Below, in pieces: positions 7,120 to 16,856 of a stretch of DNA of 32,679 nucleotides. The first letter of the stretch is position 1. Each line of letters starts with the position of its first letter. The notes under the pieces were generated by a model. It searched no databases and was not told the DNA's origin. It worked only from the letters and a program-made list of their open reading frames with translations. Location: assembly GCF_003725415.1 (NCBI RefSeq), contig NZ_RJQC01000002.1:1-32679 (forward strand), written 5' to 3'. Source of the DNA: Absicoccus porci (GTDB taxonomy: Bacteria; Bacillota_I; Bacilli_A; Erysipelotrichales; Erysipelotrichaceae). The translations under genes were made by a program, and so were the position numbers.

Positions 7120-7877
7120 AAACGTACTGGAATTCCTTTCTCTTTTAAATATTCTTTGACATCACGCACCGTTAATTCATCATAATGAAATAAACTAGCT
7201 GCCAAAGCGGCATCCGCTGCTTCTTGATCAAATACATCATAGAAATGTTGCAACGAACCACAACCACCACTCGCAATCACAGGAACAGGAACTTCATTGC
7301 GCACGGCTTTACAAAATTCAAGATCATAACCTGCCTTAGTTCCATCCGTATCCATGCTTGTCAATAAAATTTCTCCAGCACCCAAGGCAACACCTTGTTT
7401 GATCCATTCTAACGCATCCAGACCCGTATCGATCCGTCCACCATGGACAAAGACATTCCAACCCGAACCATCTTCTCGTTTCTTGCCATCAACAGCTAAA
7501 ACCATGCATTGGTTTCCAAATTGTTCCGCACCTTCTGAAATCAATTTGGGATTTTTGACAGCCGCACTATTTACACTGACTTTATCAGCACCGGCACGCA
7601 ACATCTTACGAACATCTTCAATCGTACGAATGCCACCACCAACCGTAAATGGCATATAAATTTCTTTGGCAACTTCCTTCACCACATTCACCATCGTATC
7701 GCGATGTTCATGCGTAGCCGTAATATCCAAGAAAACCAATTCATCCGCTCCTTGTTCATAATATTTACGAGCCAATTCGACGGGATCCCCCACTTCTTTT
7801 AAACCTACAAAGTTAATGCCCTTGACAACTTTTCCATCCTTTACATCCAAACAAGGAATAATTCGTTTAGTCAACAT
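7116..7877 (-). CDS. hisF: imidazole glycerol phosphate synthase, cyclase subunit
   Basis: A 253-residue (beta-alpha)8 barrel. It uses ammonia delivered by HisH to form imidazole glycerol phosphate and AICAR. The N-terminal [14 protein letters not shown] carries the catalytic Asp (position 11), and the second catalytic Asp lies in [15 protein letters not shown]. The phosphate loops GGGIRT and ASGGCGS are intact. The start is preceded by AAGGAGCATCATC and lies inside the end of hisA (11-nt overlap). It forms the usual HisF-HisH complex with the product of 8595-9209. Confidence 0.97.
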   Translation of the reverse strand: MLTKRIIPCLDVKDGKVVKGINFVGLKEVGDPVELARKYYEQGADELVFLDITATHEHRDTMVNVVKEVAKEIYMPFTVGGGIRTIEDVRKMLRAGADKVSVNSAAVKNPKLISEGAEQFGNQCMVLAVDGKKREDGSGWNVFVHGGRIDTGLDALEWIKQGVALGAGEILLTSMDTDGTKAGYDLEFCKAVRNEVPVPVIASGGCGSLQHFYDVFDQEAADAALAASLFHYDELTVRDVKEYLKEKGIPVRL

Positions 7878-8598
7878 GATGATGCTCCTTACAATATTGA
7901 ATAGCTTCCTTCAAATCTAATGTATCGGAATAAATCGCTTTACCAGTAATCGCGCCATATACATCTAAATCATTTAAAGCGGCAATATGCGACATATCAC
8001 GAATACCACCACTGGCCGTAATGTGTACCGATACCGCATCTTTCAATTGTTTCAACATGTCCATATTTGGACCTTGTAGTGTGCCATCCTTAGAAATATC
8101 TGTAAAAATCAAGGTTTGAACACCCAAGTTCTCCATCTCTTTCGCAAAATCTAGATAATAGTATTCGCTATCTTCGAGCCAACCTGCACCACAAACATAT
8201 CCATTCTTACAATCCATACCAACGGCAATTTTATCACCATATTTCTGAATGGCTGCTTTCAACAAAGCTTGATCATGGATGGCAGCCGTTCCTAAGATCA
8301 CACGAGAAAGTCCACGCTCCAAATAATACGTAATATCTTCCATGGTGCGAATACCACCACCAATTTCACAAGGAACAGAAACTGTAGAAGCTACTTCACA
8401 AATCAGATTCGCATTCTTCTTCGAACCTTCTTTGGCCCCATCTAGATCCACAAGATGGATATAATCAGCTCCTACTTGTTCAAATTGTTTTGCGATGGTC
8501 AAAACACTATCGCCCACCACTTCTTTTTTTCCATAATCTCCTTGATACAAACGCACAGGCGCTTGATCAATAATATCAATGGCTGGCAATATGATCAT
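7867..8598 (-). CDS. hisA: ProFAR isomerase
   Basis: A 243-residue (beta-alpha)8 barrel that isomerises ProFAR to PRFAR (step 4). The N-terminus [20 protein letters not shown] has the catalytic Asp8; the second catalytic Asp is in [14 protein letters not shown], and GGGIRT and ASGGIRD form the two phosphate sites. It is paralogous to HisF next door. The start overlaps the hisH stop by 4 nt. The C-terminus is unusually His-rich (EHHHVD). Confidence 0.96.
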   Translation of the reverse strand: MIILPAIDIIDQAPVRLYQGDYGKKEVVGDSVLTIAKQFEQVGADYIHLVDLDGAKEGSKKNANLICEVASTVSVPCEIGGGIRTMEDITYYLERGLSRVILGTAAIHDQALLKAAIQKYGDKIAVGMDCKNGYVCGAGWLEDSEYYYLDFAKEMENLGVQTLIFTDISKDGTLQGPNMDMLKQLKDAVSVHITASGGIRDMSHIAALNDLDVYGAITGKAIYSDTLDLKEAIQYCKEHHHVD

Positions 8599-9209
8599 AC
8601 AAATTCCTCCACAAAATACTTTAATATTTTCAACCCATCTTCTGCACTTTTTTCCGGATGGAATTGTGCACCCAATACATTTTCATGATAAACCAATCCT
8701 GGAATCTGATATGGACCATAGTGACAATAGCCCAATAGATCTTGTGAATCCATATCACTCGCATAATAGGAATGTACAAAGTAAACAAAAGGTCGATCCG
8801 ATATATTATTAAAAACGGGATGATCTTGGGCTTTTTCCAATTGATTCCAGCCAATATGCGGAATTCGAATCGATGGATCCGTCATCGGAATCACTTGCCC
8901 TTTTAAAAAGCCAAAACCCGGTGTATAGCCATCTTCTTGTCCAGCTTCAAATAACACTTGCATACCTAAACAAATGCCAAGTAAAGGTTTCTTCTCTTCT
9001 TTGACCAATTGACAAATGATCTCATACATACCCGAATCATGAATATTTTGCATGGAATCCCGGAAAGCGCCAACACCTGGTAAAATTAATTTTTCACATT
9101 TTTTTAATGCGGTAGGATCAGAAATAATTTTATTTTCTACCTCTAAATGATTCAATGCATTTTGGACACTGGCTAAGTTTCCCATGCCATAATCAATAAT
9201 ACCAATCAT
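8595..9209 (-). CDS. hisH: imidazole glycerol phosphate synthase, glutaminase subunit
   Basis: A 204-residue class I glutamine amidotransferase that releases ammonia for HisF. The catalytic triad is visible as Cys80 in LLGICLGMQ and His184/Glu186 in AQFHPEKS. The start [15 protein letters not shown] and the oxyanion loop ILPGVGAF are typical. It overlaps hisB upstream and hisA downstream by 4 nt each (ATGA). Confidence 0.96.
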   Translation of the reverse strand: MIGIIDYGMGNLASVQNALNHLEVENKIISDPTALKKCEKLILPGVGAFRDSMQNIHDSGMYEIICQLVKEEKKPLLGICLGMQVLFEAGQEDGYTPGFGFLKGQVIPMTDPSIRIPHIGWNQLEKAQDHPVFNNISDRPFVYFVHSYYASDMDSQDLLGYCHYGPYQIPGLVYHENVLGAQFHPEKSAEDGLKILKYFVEEFV

Positions 9210-9787
9210 TCTAGTTTTCCTTTCGTACTGTATACACGATCTCCATTTACAACAATGGCTTGACTAATCGCATGGCCCAAAGCCTTAAATATGGCTTCGA
9301 TCTTATGATGATCGTTATTGCCATAATACACATTTACATGTAAGGTCAAACCACACGCAAACGCAAACGCCCGTAAGAATTCTTCAACCATTTCACAAGA
9401 CATGGTACCTACTTGTTCGCGTTTCAATTCACAATGATAAACGAGATATGGACGACCACTAAAATCCAAAGTAACGTTGGCTAACGTTTCATCCATTGGC
9501 AAAGTAAAAGAACCATATCGTGTAATACCTACTTTATCACCTAAAGCTTGGGCAAACGCCTGTCCTAAAGTAATGCCACAATCTTCAATTGTATGGTGAT
9601 CACAAACATACAAATCGCCTTGTGCTTTTACATCCAAATCAATTCCTGCATGAAAGCCAAAGAGAGTTAACATATGATCAAAGAATCCAACACCTGTATC
9701 AATATGGGTTTGCCCCGTACCATCCAAATTCACATGGACTTCAATATCGGTTTCTTTGGTTGTTCGCTTGATTTGCGCTTCTCTCAT
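9206..9787 (-). CDS. hisB: imidazoleglycerol-phosphate dehydratase
   Basis: A 193-residue Mn-dependent dehydratase (step 6) in its monofunctional form, without the HisN phosphatase domain of enterobacterial HisB. Metal-binding repeats are visible: [24 protein letters not shown], and the second-half copies [15 protein letters not shown] and [14 protein letters not shown]. No histidinol-phosphatase gene lies in the operon, so that step must be encoded elsewhere, by a PHP-type HisJ/HisK or a HAD enzyme. The start overlaps the hisC stop by 4 nt. Confidence 0.96.
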   Translation of the reverse strand: MREAQIKRTTKETDIEVHVNLDGTGQTHIDTGVGFFDHMLTLFGFHAGIDLDVKAQGDLYVCDHHTIEDCGITLGQAFAQALGDKVGITRYGSFTLPMDETLANVTLDFSGRPYLVYHCELKREQVGTMSCEMVEEFLRAFAFACGLTLHVNVYYGNNDHHKIEAIFKALGHAISQAIVVNGDRVYSTKGKLE

Positions 9788-10812
9788 AGCATTTCCCTCA
9801 CATATTGTGACATAACATTCAATACAGCTTCGTTTTCTTGTTTATTACCAATCGAAATACGGAAATGATCCGTACCCGCAAAATCACGAATCGTGATATC
9901 CGCTTCTTTAAATAATTTCAACAATAATTCTTTATTTTCTGCCTTGCCATAAATAAAGTTGGCTTGGCTTGGATAAAAATCCACAAAGCGATACAACATC
10001 AACTTATCCAACATTTCATCGCGGAATGAAGTTGTTTGTTGGATAACGATGGAAATATCTTCATAATGTTTTAGAACAATTGTCGCGAGCTTTTGAGAAA
10101 TGGTATTGACCGCATACGGTACTTTCCGTTGATTGAGTTGGGCAATGCGTTTGGCGTTTCCACAAACAAAACCAACACGAAGACCAGCTAAACCAAACGC
10201 TTTGGATAATGTACGCGTAACCAATAAATTATCATATTGCTCAATCTGATCCAATACGGATTGATTACCAAATTCCATATAGGCTTCATCAATCAAAACA
10301 GGACAAGAAAAGCCTTGTACAATTTTCAAAATATCTTCTCTAGATACACAATGTCCCGTTGGATTGTTAGGATTTGAAAATAAAACCAAATCCACGCCTT
10401 TTTCATTGCCTTGTTGAATAAAATCATCGACATCAAAAGAACCATCTTCATTGGTGACATATTTTTCAATGTTGGCTTCATAACTTGATGCATAGTAATC
10501 AAACATACCAAAATCAGGAGATAAGGTATACATGGTTTTTTCATGATCCAGATACGTTGACATCACCAACGATAAACATTGATCCGATCCATTCCCGGCA
10601 ATGATTTGTTCCGGTTTTAATCCTTTAACTTGCGCATAGGCTTGACGAAGTTCGGTGCATTCATCATCTGGATATCGATTCATTTCAATGGGAGGTAAAA
10701 CATCGACCATTTCTTCCATGACTTTTTCCGATACATTATAAGGTGATTCATTCGCATTCAATAAAATACCCGTTTGTGTATGTGCTTGATATGCTTCTAT
10801 TTCTTTTCCCAT
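9784..10812 (-). CDS. hisC: histidinol-phosphate aminotransferase
   Basis: A 342-residue fold-type I PLP aminotransferase. Motifs are [32 protein letters not shown], the aspartate of LIDEAYMEF, and the PLP-binding Lys204 in [17 protein letters not shown]. It transaminates imidazole acetol phosphate with glutamate. Its N-terminus is about 10-15 residues shorter than many HisC proteins but complete. The start overlaps hisD by 16 nt and follows GAGGG. Confidence 0.95.
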   Translation of the reverse strand: MGKEIEAYQAHTQTGILLNANESPYNVSEKVMEEMVDVLPPIEMNRYPDDECTELRQAYAQVKGLKPEQIIAGNGSDQCLSLVMSTYLDHEKTMYTLSPDFGMFDYYASSYEANIEKYVTNEDGSFDVDDFIQQGNEKGVDLVLFSNPNNPTGHCVSREDILKIVQGFSCPVLIDEAYMEFGNQSVLDQIEQYDNLLVTRTLSKAFGLAGLRVGFVCGNAKRIAQLNQRKVPYAVNTISQKLATIVLKHYEDISIVIQQTTSFRDEMLDKLMLYRFVDFYPSQANFIYGKAENKELLLKLFKEADITIRDFAGTDHFRISIGNKQENEAVLNVMSQYVREML

Positions 10813-12092
10813 GATTGGACCCTCACTTTCACTGCATTCGCATGACCATCCAAATTTTCTTCTTGTGCCATCTTAATGATATATTGTCCATACGCATCCA
10901 AAGCTTCTTTTGAATAATGTAAGAAACAAGACCGTTTCACAAAACTATCAACACCTAAAGCACTGGAGAATCGCGCTGTGCCATTGGTTGGCAATACGTG
11001 GTTGGTTCCACCAAAATAATCTCCAATACTTTCACAAGTGTAATATCCCATGAAGACACTGCCCGCATTGACAACTTGGGCTAAATACGACATCGGATCT
11101 TCAACCATCAATTCCAAATGTTCGGGTGCAATTTCATTGGCAATTTCGATACATTCCGAAATAGAATCACAAAGAATGGATTTTCCATAATTTTTCAAAC
11201 TTTGTTCCACAATTTCTTTCTTTGGCAATTGTGCTGATTGTACTTTCAATTCTGCATTAATTTCATCGATTTTGGTTTGGCTCGTTGCCAATAAAATCGG
11301 ACTCGCCATCGGATCATGTTCAGCTTGGGATAAAAGATCAGCGGCTGCATAGGCTGGATTGGCATGATCATCAGCCACGACTAAGATTTCACTTGGTCCG
11401 GCAATCATATCGATATCGACTTTGCCATAAACTAATTTCTTCGCGGCTGCCACAAAAATATTACCCGGACCACAAATCTTATCGACCGATGGAATGGTTT
11501 CCGTACCATAGGCTAAGGCAGCTATAGCTTGGGCTCCGCCAATTTTATAAATATCGGTCACACCGGCAAGTTTTGCGGCAAATGCGATATTCGGATTGAT
11601 TTTTCCTTCTTTATTGGGTGGTGTGACCATCACGATGCGTTTCACACCAGCAACAGCAGCTGGAATCGCATTCATCAATACACTACTTGGATATTGGGCT
11701 CTTCCACCTGGTACATAAATTCCCACACTGGATAAAGGAATGACCCGTTGACCCAAATACACACCTTTTTCTTCTTGGAGAATGTAGGATTGAGCCACTT
11801 GAGCTTGATGAAAATATTCAATATTCTTTTTGGCTTTTTCCATGGATTCCATAAAGAAAGGATCACAATGTGAAATGGCTTCGTCTAATTCTTCTTCAGA
11901 TACTTTCCATGTATCCATTTCAATACCATCAAATTGTTTGGTGTATTTTTTACATGCGACATCTCCCTGTTCACGAACATCTTTTAATATATTGGATACC
12001 GTAACTAAAATGTCACTGGAAATTTCTTGGCTTCGACTTTTTAAATACGAAGATAACGATTGATAATCATTTTTATTGATGGGCTGCAGCAT
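10797..12092 (-). CDS. hisD: histidinol dehydrogenase
   Basis: A 431-residue Zn/NAD enzyme that oxidises histidinol to histidine in two steps. The family signature is complete: IAGPSEILVVADDHANP, DLLSQAEHDPMASPILL (zinc and catalytic His), IAPEHLELM (catalytic Glu-His), and GSVFMGYYTCESIGDYFGGTNHVLPT. The start at 12092 overlaps hisG by 20 nt; the ribosome binding site (GGTGAAAC) is weak, so expression may rely on coupling with hisG. Confidence 0.96.
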   Translation of the reverse strand: MLQPINKNDYQSLSSYLKSRSQEISSDILVTVSNILKDVREQGDVACKKYTKQFDGIEMDTWKVSEEELDEAISHCDPFFMESMEKAKKNIEYFHQAQVAQSYILQEEKGVYLGQRVIPLSSVGIYVPGGRAQYPSSVLMNAIPAAVAGVKRIVMVTPPNKEGKINPNIAFAAKLAGVTDIYKIGGAQAIAALAYGTETIPSVDKICGPGNIFVAAAKKLVYGKVDIDMIAGPSEILVVADDHANPAYAAADLLSQAEHDPMASPILLATSQTKIDEINAELKVQSAQLPKKEIVEQSLKNYGKSILCDSISECIEIANEIAPEHLELMVEDPMSYLAQVVNAGSVFMGYYTCESIGDYFGGTNHVLPTNGTARFSSALGVDSFVKRSCFLHYSKEALDAYGQYIIKMAQEENLDGHANAVKVRVQSWEKK

Positions 12093-12720
12093 TTTGTTTC
12101 ACCATTCTTTCCAAATCTTTTAACACATCCATGACTTCTTGTCGTTTCAATTTAAAACTGGCTTTATTTACGATAACACGGGCACTGATGGGACAAACAT
12201 CATCTAAGACAACCAACCCATTTTCTTTTAGGGTCGTCCCGGTTTCCATGATATCCACAATGCCATCACACAGCCCCAGGATCGGTGATAATTCTACGGA
12301 ACCATCGATCTTGATGATTTCAACATCCATGCCTTTCGCATTAAAATAAGCTTTGGCTACATTGGGGTATTTGGTCCCAATTTTGATATGACCAACTTTA
12401 TTCAATAGATCAATGTCAGGTAAACTGGCCACGATGAATTTACATTTACCAATTTCCAAATCGAGCATTTCATAATATTCTTTGCCACCTTCTAAGATGG
12501 TATCTTTTCCAACAACGCCTAAATCAGCAACGCCGTGTTCAACATAGGTCAAACAATCATTGGACTTTACTAAAAAATAGCGAATGTCTTTTTTGGTATC
12601 TTCAAAAACTAAAGCTCGTCCTTTATCTTTTAGATTTTCAATGCCATAGCCACATTCTTCCAACATGGCTACGGTTTTCTTTTCCAAACGACCTTTCGTT
12701 AAGGCTATTGATAAACTCAT
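12073..12720 (-). CDS. hisG: ATP phosphoribosyltransferase, short catalytic form
   Basis: A 215-residue catalytic subunit that starts the pathway by joining ATP and PRPP. Motifs are MSLSIALTKGRLEK, the GVADLGVVGKDT segment and the PRPP-binding DGIVDIMETGTTLKENGL. It lacks the C-terminal ACT-like regulatory domain of the long form, matching the presence of hisZ directly upstream, which supplies the regulatory subunit in a hetero-octamer. It overlaps hisZ by 4 nt. Confidence 0.96.
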   Translation of the reverse strand: MSLSIALTKGRLEKKTVAMLEECGYGIENLKDKGRALVFEDTKKDIRYFLVKSNDCLTYVEHGVADLGVVGKDTILEGGKEYYEMLDLEIGKCKFIVASLPDIDLLNKVGHIKIGTKYPNVAKAYFNAKGMDVEIIKIDGSVELSPILGLCDGIVDIMETGTTLKENGLVVLDDVCPISARVIVNKASFKLKRQEVMDVLKDLERMVKQNAAAHQ

Positions 12721-13823
12721 TCGACGACCTCCACTTCTTCACGATCCCAAATGACCAATTCCACTGGATTGGTTTTACGAACTTCTTGTGCTTTTTTCAA
12801 GGCTTCCACTTGTTTGGATTCCGGATAACAAATTTTTATGGTTTTGGTTTTTGGTGCTTTCACAACCGATAATAAATAATCCAATTTCACACTAAAGCCA
12901 CAAGCTGGTAAGTCACGACCAAATTTCTTTAATAACGAATCATAACGACCACCACTTAAGACACTATGACCAACCCCATTGACATACCCTTCAAAAATAA
13001 TACCGGTATAATAATCCAAATGTGGAACTTTTCCTAAATCAAACTGAATATGAGAGCCATAACCCAATTCGGATAATTTCTCATACAGAGATTTCAATTG
13101 TAGTACGACGGCTTTCAATGCCGAATTGAAACTCAATTCCAAGGCTTTATCCAATGCATCTGGACTACCTGATAATAATGGTAATTCCATAAAGAAATGG
13201 GCTTCCTTATCTTCTAGATGTAGTTTTTTCACAAATTCTTTTAATTCCACCATGCTTTTTCGATCCACAAGATCAGCCAGTTCATATTGAACATCTGCAT
13301 CCAATTGTAGCGTTTGACAAGCTAATTTAAAGAAATCGCTATTACCAATTTCTAATTGATAGTCATCTACACCAATAGCTTCCATGGTATCCAAAGCTAA
13401 AACTAAAACTTCCAAATCATGACTGGAATCCAAACCAATCAATTCCACACCACAGTCACTGACTTCACCAAGTTGTCCCGCAAACATTTGTCGTACTTTG
13501 AATACATTGGAACAATAGCGAATTCGATAGGGCGGTTTGATCTTTGTGTATTTGGATGCACAAACACGAGCAATCGGTACGGTCATATCCATTCGTAATG
13601 TGAGGATTTGCCCATCCTGGTCAAAGAACTTATACATATCTTGTTCATTCACTTCACTGAATGCGTTTTGATAGGTTTGAAAAAATTCAATCGATGGTGT
13701 CATGATTCGTTGATAACCATAGGATTCAAAAACACCTTCAATTCGTTTTTGTAGAGCGGTTTTCTTTGCACAATCTTCTAAAATAATATCGCGCATGCCC
13801 AAAGGAATTTGGATTTGTTTCAT
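12717..13823 (-). CDS. hisZ: ATP phosphoribosyltransferase regulatory subunit
   Basis: A 368-residue HisRS-like protein without tRNA-charging function that binds HisG and senses histidine. It begins PLGMRDIILEDC and has TLRMDMTVPIARV and ELIGLDSSHDLEVLVLALD, all of the HisZ/HisS core fold, followed by SGGRYDSLLKKFGRDLPACGF. The length, shorter than HisRS with no anticodon-binding domain, and its position next to short hisG mark it as HisZ rather than HisS. The AGGAGG site ends 5 nt before the start codon. It is the first gene behind the T-box leader. Confidence 0.93.
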   Translation of the reverse strand: MKQIQIPLGMRDIILEDCAKKTALQKRIEGVFESYGYQRIMTPSIEFFQTYQNAFSEVNEQDMYKFFDQDGQILTLRMDMTVPIARVCASKYTKIKPPYRIRYCSNVFKVRQMFAGQLGEVSDCGVELIGLDSSHDLEVLVLALDTMEAIGVDDYQLEIGNSDFFKLACQTLQLDADVQYELADLVDRKSMVELKEFVKKLHLEDKEAHFFMELPLLSGSPDALDKALELSFNSALKAVVLQLKSLYEKLSELGYGSHIQFDLGKVPHLDYYTGIIFEGYVNGVGHSVLSGGRYDSLLKKFGRDLPACGFSVKLDYLLSVVKAPKTKTIKICYPESKQVEALKKAQEVRKTNPVELVIWDREEVEVVE

Positions 13824-13840
13824 ACTGCCTCCTAATAAAT

Positions 13841-14081
13841 AAAAAAACGTCCCCTATAAGGACGTTCAATACGTGGTTCCACCTTACTTCATCGCCACTT
13901 CACAATGACGACCTCTCTAAGTGCTATCACACTCTGGTCCAGTAACGAGGACAACCGGATCGCACTACTGTATTCGCACGATCAACTCCAGGATGTGTTC
14001 ATTTTGACGTACTCTTTCTTTTCACCAGCCAGAAAGTCTCTACCTGCCGTTTCGAAAACTACTATTTCCCTTCTTTGTTGT
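13841..14081 (-). promoter_or_regulatory. histidine-specific T-box leader
   Basis: On the minus strand the leader contains the invariant T-box GGTGGAACCACG (complement of 13872-13883), which pairs with the uncharged tRNA acceptor end. It is followed by a terminator AACGTCC/GGACGTT (13846-13852 with 13860-13866) and a T run. Upstream the specifier segment reads GAACACATCC, giving codon CAC (complement of 13995-13997), i.e. histidine, matching the operon controlled. The AG-bulge/stem I region (GGCAGGTAGAGACTTTC) is also typical. When tRNA-His is uncharged, the antiterminator forms and hisZ-hisE are transcribed. Confidence 0.93.
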
Positions 14082-14087
14082 ATTTAT

Positions 14088-14116
14088 AATATAGATAATC
14101 TGGTGCCAAATGTCAA
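14088..14116 (-). promoter_or_regulatory. promoter of the histidine operon
   Basis: On the minus strand a consensus TTGACA (complement of 14111-14116) and TATATT (14088-14093) are spaced exactly 17 bp. Transcription would start near 14081, giving a T-box leader of about 260 nt. Confidence 0.8.
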
Positions 14117-14155
14117 CTTGAATTGAAAGATACTGAAACTAAAATGAAAATTGTT

Positions 14156-15700
14156 TCAGAATAGAGGAGCAATCAAACGGACAATCGCTCGCCAAGTTCG
14201 AACGATCATGTTGATGTCACCTTTATAGTCTTCACTGACATCTTTCGATAAATCAAACATGTGATCAAAATCTTTCTTCATTTTCGCAATACAATCAACA
14301 TGAGATAGGTACACACCATTTTCAAAATGGAGATATAACGAGCGATAATCCAAATTAATTGTTCCACATGTAGCTACGGTATCATCACTAATACACATTT
14401 TCGCATGTGGAAATCCGGGAATGTATTCAAAGATACGAACGCCACCTCGTACCAGATCACGATAAAATGATTGGGTAAACATATAGGTCAATTGTTTATC
14501 GGGCGTACCTGGCGTAATGATGCGAACATCTACACCGCGTTTGGCTGCTAAAGTTAAAACTCTTGTCATTTCTTCGGTGATGATCAAATAGGGAGTCACA
14601 AAATAGACGTATTTTTTGGCATGATTCACGATGCTCATATATACATCTTCTCCTAGATATTCATCATCCAAGGGCGAATCTGCATATGGTTGAACAAAGC
14701 CTTTGGAAGGAACAGGTTTGGCTATCAGATAGTTAGCCATTGCTTGATGGGTGGGATTGGTCGCATTCCACATTTCTAAAAAAGTCAATGTCATCGAACG
14801 AACGGCACTTCCTTCCAATCGAATACCCGTATCTTTCCAGTAGCCATAAGGATGGGTTCGATTAAAATATTCTTCGGCTAAATTATAGCCACCCGTATAT
14901 CCGATTTGCCCATCAATAACCGTGATTTTACGATGATCTCGATTATTCATAAACACCAAGATCCAAGGGCGAATGGGATTGAAGACACGACATTGAATGC
15001 CATAGCTTTCCATTTCTTTTATAAAGCTTTTATTTAAAAAACCAATACTGCCCATATCATCATAGAAGATACGTACTTCTACACCAGCCGCTGCTCGTTC
15101 AATCAGTACTTCTTTCATTTGACCAAAAGAGTAGCCATCTTCAATCGCATGATATTCAATAAAAATAAAATGTTGGGCTTTTTTCATATCTTCAATTTGG
15201 GCATTGAAACCCTCAAGTGCTTCGGGATAATAGGTAACGGCCGTATCCTTATAAACAGGAAAATGGCCACAATTCCATATCAGATGAGCGTCTTTTGCAC
15301 TGTCGATGTCCACCGATTCCATTTCTTCCAATATAGACCAATCTTGATGAAAATAACGATATAAAAATAAATCAATATGAGCATATACTTCTTTGACATG
15401 ATTAAACAAGCTGGTTCGTCCAATTAAAAAGTAAAGGCCCATCCCAAACATAGGAAAGGCCAAGATCAATGCCATCCAAGGTACATTAATGGAAATATTT
15501 TTATCGCGTCCATAGATCCACAAAGCAACTAAGATGGCTAAATTATTGATGGCCTGCCCTATTTTTGGCGAAATAAAACGAAGCTGACCAAATAGATTCA
15601 ATAACCAGAAAATCTGAAAAGAGACCGCAACAATCACCACAAAAAGACGCATGATACTATTGCGGACATTGGTCCTTTTCTCCACACGCATATTAGACAT
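14156..15700 (-). CDS. cls: cardiolipin synthase, phospholipase D family
   Basis: A 514-residue membrane enzyme that condenses two phosphatidylglycerols to cardiolipin. Two N-terminal hydrophobic segments (around residues 15-40 and 48-90) are followed by two HKD domains: HRKITVIDG...GGYNLAEEYFN and HAKMCISDDTVATCGTINLDYRS. Length fits the family (480-520). The start at 15700 (MSNMRVEKRT) is chosen because GAAGGGG lies about 12 nt upstream; in-frame ATGs at 15712 and 15721 are possible. It overlaps the phosphodiesterase gene by 8 nt. No strong terminator is visible before the his leader; a weak stem CTGAAAC/GTTTCAG lies just past the stop. Confidence 0.93.
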   Translation of the reverse strand: MSNMRVEKRTNVRNSIMRLFVVIVAVSFQIFWLLNLFGQLRFISPKIGQAINNLAILVALWIYGRDKNISINVPWMALILAFPMFGMGLYFLIGRTSLFNHVKEVYAHIDLFLYRYFHQDWSILEEMESVDIDSAKDAHLIWNCGHFPVYKDTAVTYYPEALEGFNAQIEDMKKAQHFIFIEYHAIEDGYSFGQMKEVLIERAAAGVEVRIFYDDMGSIGFLNKSFIKEMESYGIQCRVFNPIRPWILVFMNNRDHRKITVIDGQIGYTGGYNLAEEYFNRTHPYGYWKDTGIRLEGSAVRSMTLTFLEMWNATNPTHQAMANYLIAKPVPSKGFVQPYADSPLDDEYLGEDVYMSIVNHAKKYVYFVTPYLIITEEMTRVLTLAAKRGVDVRIITPGTPDKQLTYMFTQSFYRDLVRGGVRIFEYIPGFPHAKMCISDDTVATCGTINLDYRSLYLHFENGVYLSHVDCIAKMKKDFDHMFDLSKDVSEDYKGDINMIVRTWRAIVRLIAPLF

Positions 15701-16211
15701 GATAGGTTTCATCCCCTTCATGATCGAGTGATTTCCAAGTGAGTACATCATTCTCTAACAACATGTAACTGTGGGTGCTTCCTGCTTTTGGCAATGAAAT
15801 CGAACCTGGGTTACAAAATAATGTATCGTCTTCTTTATGATGTTCTGGGATATGTGTATGTCCATAAAAGATAATGGGAACTTTCGGAAATGGTTTATGT
15901 CCATGGCAGCAATAAATCACATGTTTGCCGGTATCGATATAAACATTTTCAACCAAGGGAAAATCCAAAATCATTTGATCGACTTCACTATCACAATTTC
16001 CTCGAACACAAAGGATCGAAGATGCCAATGGATTTAATAACGCAATAACGCCTTTGGGATCATATCCTTTGGGCAAATCATTTCGTGGCCCATGATAGAG
16101 AATGTCTCCTAATAAAACCATTCGATCGCATTGATTCTTTTTAAATTGATCAACAAGTTGCTGACAATAATACTGTGATCCATGTATATCTGAAGCAATC
16201 ATCCATTTCAT
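15693..16211 (-). CDS. YfcE/MJ0936-type metallophosphodiesterase
   Basis: A 172-residue calcineurin-like phosphoesterase with every metal-site motif: ASDIHGS, LGDILYHGPRN, VRGNCDSEVD, CCHGH and YGHTHIPE. Relatives hydrolyse phosphodiesters such as bis-pNPP or 2',3'-cyclic nucleotides in vitro; the true substrate is unknown. The start at 16211 gives the canonical N-terminus MKWMIASDIHG. There is no Shine-Dalgarno sequence; instead TATAAT ends 7 nt before the ATG, so a leaderless transcript is likely. The apparent N-terminal extension of the open frame up to 16439 runs through a terminator and is rejected. cls follows with an 8-nt overlap. Confidence 0.9.
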   Translation of the reverse strand: MKWMIASDIHGSQYYCQQLVDQFKKNQCDRMVLLGDILYHGPRNDLPKGYDPKGVIALLNPLASSILCVRGNCDSEVDQMILDFPLVENVYIDTGKHVIYCCHGHKPFPKVPIIFYGHTHIPEHHKEDDTLFCNPGSISLPKAGSTHSYMLLENDVLTWKSLDHEGDETYHV

Positions 16212-16218
16212 AACTTTG

Positions 16219-16247
16219 ATTATAAACAAAAAGAAGGTGTTTTTCCA
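16219..16247 (-). promoter_or_regulatory. promoter for the leaderless phosphodiesterase transcript
   Basis: On the minus strand TGGAAA (16242-16247) and a perfect TATAAT (16219-16224) are 17 bp apart, and the ATG lies 7 nt beyond the -10. The -35 is embedded in the loop and 3' arm of the preceding terminator. Confidence 0.6.
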
Positions 16248-16252
16248 CCTTC
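16233..16252 (-). terminator. terminator of the small membrane transporter gene
   Basis: GAAGGTG (16233-16239) pairs with CACCTTC (16246-16252); on the minus strand it is followed by TTTTT. It starts immediately after the stop codon of 16253-16750. Confidence 0.8.
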
Positions 16253-16750
16253 CTATAATGCAGCTGCTAATAATCCATACGATACGATGGACATAATCAC
16301 GGTTGCCAATAGGATACCGAGTAAAATAGCACTGGATGCTTTTTTGATATCCATTTCTAATAAAGAAGCAATCAAGGAACCAGTCCAAGCACCGGTACCT
16401 GGCAAAGGAATGCCCACAAACAATAGAAGACCTAGCCATTCACCATGATCCATTCCTTCACTTTTATTCATTGCTCGTTTTTCGAGTTTTTCGATCCATG
16501 GCTTAGCCCAACGGAATCGTTTTAACCAACGAAAGATTCTTTTTATAAACAACAATATAAATGGAATAGGTATAATATTTCCAATCACACAAATCGGAAT
16601 GGCTTGCCAAATATTCACTTTTAATAACGAGGCAACAATCAAGCCTCCTCGACATTCCAATAAAGGAATCATCGATACGATAAAAATCACAAATTGTGCG
16701 GATACATGTTGTCCCAATGTATGCGCAAACCACGTCGCAATTGCTTCCAT
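16253..16750 (-). CDS. small multidrug-export-family membrane protein
   Basis: A 165-residue membrane protein resembling the putative small multi-drug export family (Pfam Sm_multidrug_ex). It has about four hydrophobic segments with conserved features: MIPLLECRGGLIVASLL (family E.RG motif), IGNIIPIPFILLFI, and LLLFVGIPLPGTGAWTGSLIASLL (family PLPGTGAWTG motif). A cytoplasmic, lysine/arginine-rich loop (residues about 72-98) separates the halves. Transport function is inferred only from family annotation. The start at 16750 is set by AGGAGG 6 nt upstream; the longer frame to 16804 begins upstream of the promoter's own -10 and is rejected. Confidence 0.85.
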   Translation of the reverse strand: MEAIATWFAHTLGQHVSAQFVIFIVSMIPLLECRGGLIVASLLKVNIWQAIPICVIGNIIPIPFILLFIKRIFRWLKRFRWAKPWIEKLEKRAMNKSEGMDHGEWLGLLLFVGIPLPGTGAWTGSLIASLLEMDIKKASSAILLGILLATVIMSIVSYGLLAAAL

Positions 16751-16771
16751 ACATCCTCCTGATTCTTGTTT

Positions 16772-16800
16772 ATGATAAGTTAGGAAACTAACGTTGTCAA
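16772..16800 (-). promoter_or_regulatory. promoter of the small membrane transporter gene
   Basis: On the minus strand a perfect TTGACA (16795-16800) and TATCAT (16772-16777) are spaced 17 bp, about 12 nt before the ribosome binding site. It is back-to-back with the plus-strand promoter of 16857-18089. Confidence 0.8.
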
Positions 16801-16826
16801 TCATGTACTGGTTTCGTTTTTTCGAC

Positions 16827-16832
16827 TATAAT
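16827..16832 (+). promoter_or_regulatory. -10 box for the DUF1015 gene
   Basis: A perfect TATAAT lies 24 nt before the ATG at 16857, with AGGAG between them (16844-16848). No clear -35 is visible at standard spacing. Confidence 0.55.
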
Positions 16833-16856
16833 GAATATAAAACAGGAGAATTATCT

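Noticed and set aside
15693..16439. A 248-residue version of the phosphodiesterase with an N-terminal membrane-like extension.
   Set aside because: The extra part lies antisense-frame over the transporter gene and through its terminator; the family N-terminus MKWMIASDIHG begins at 16211.
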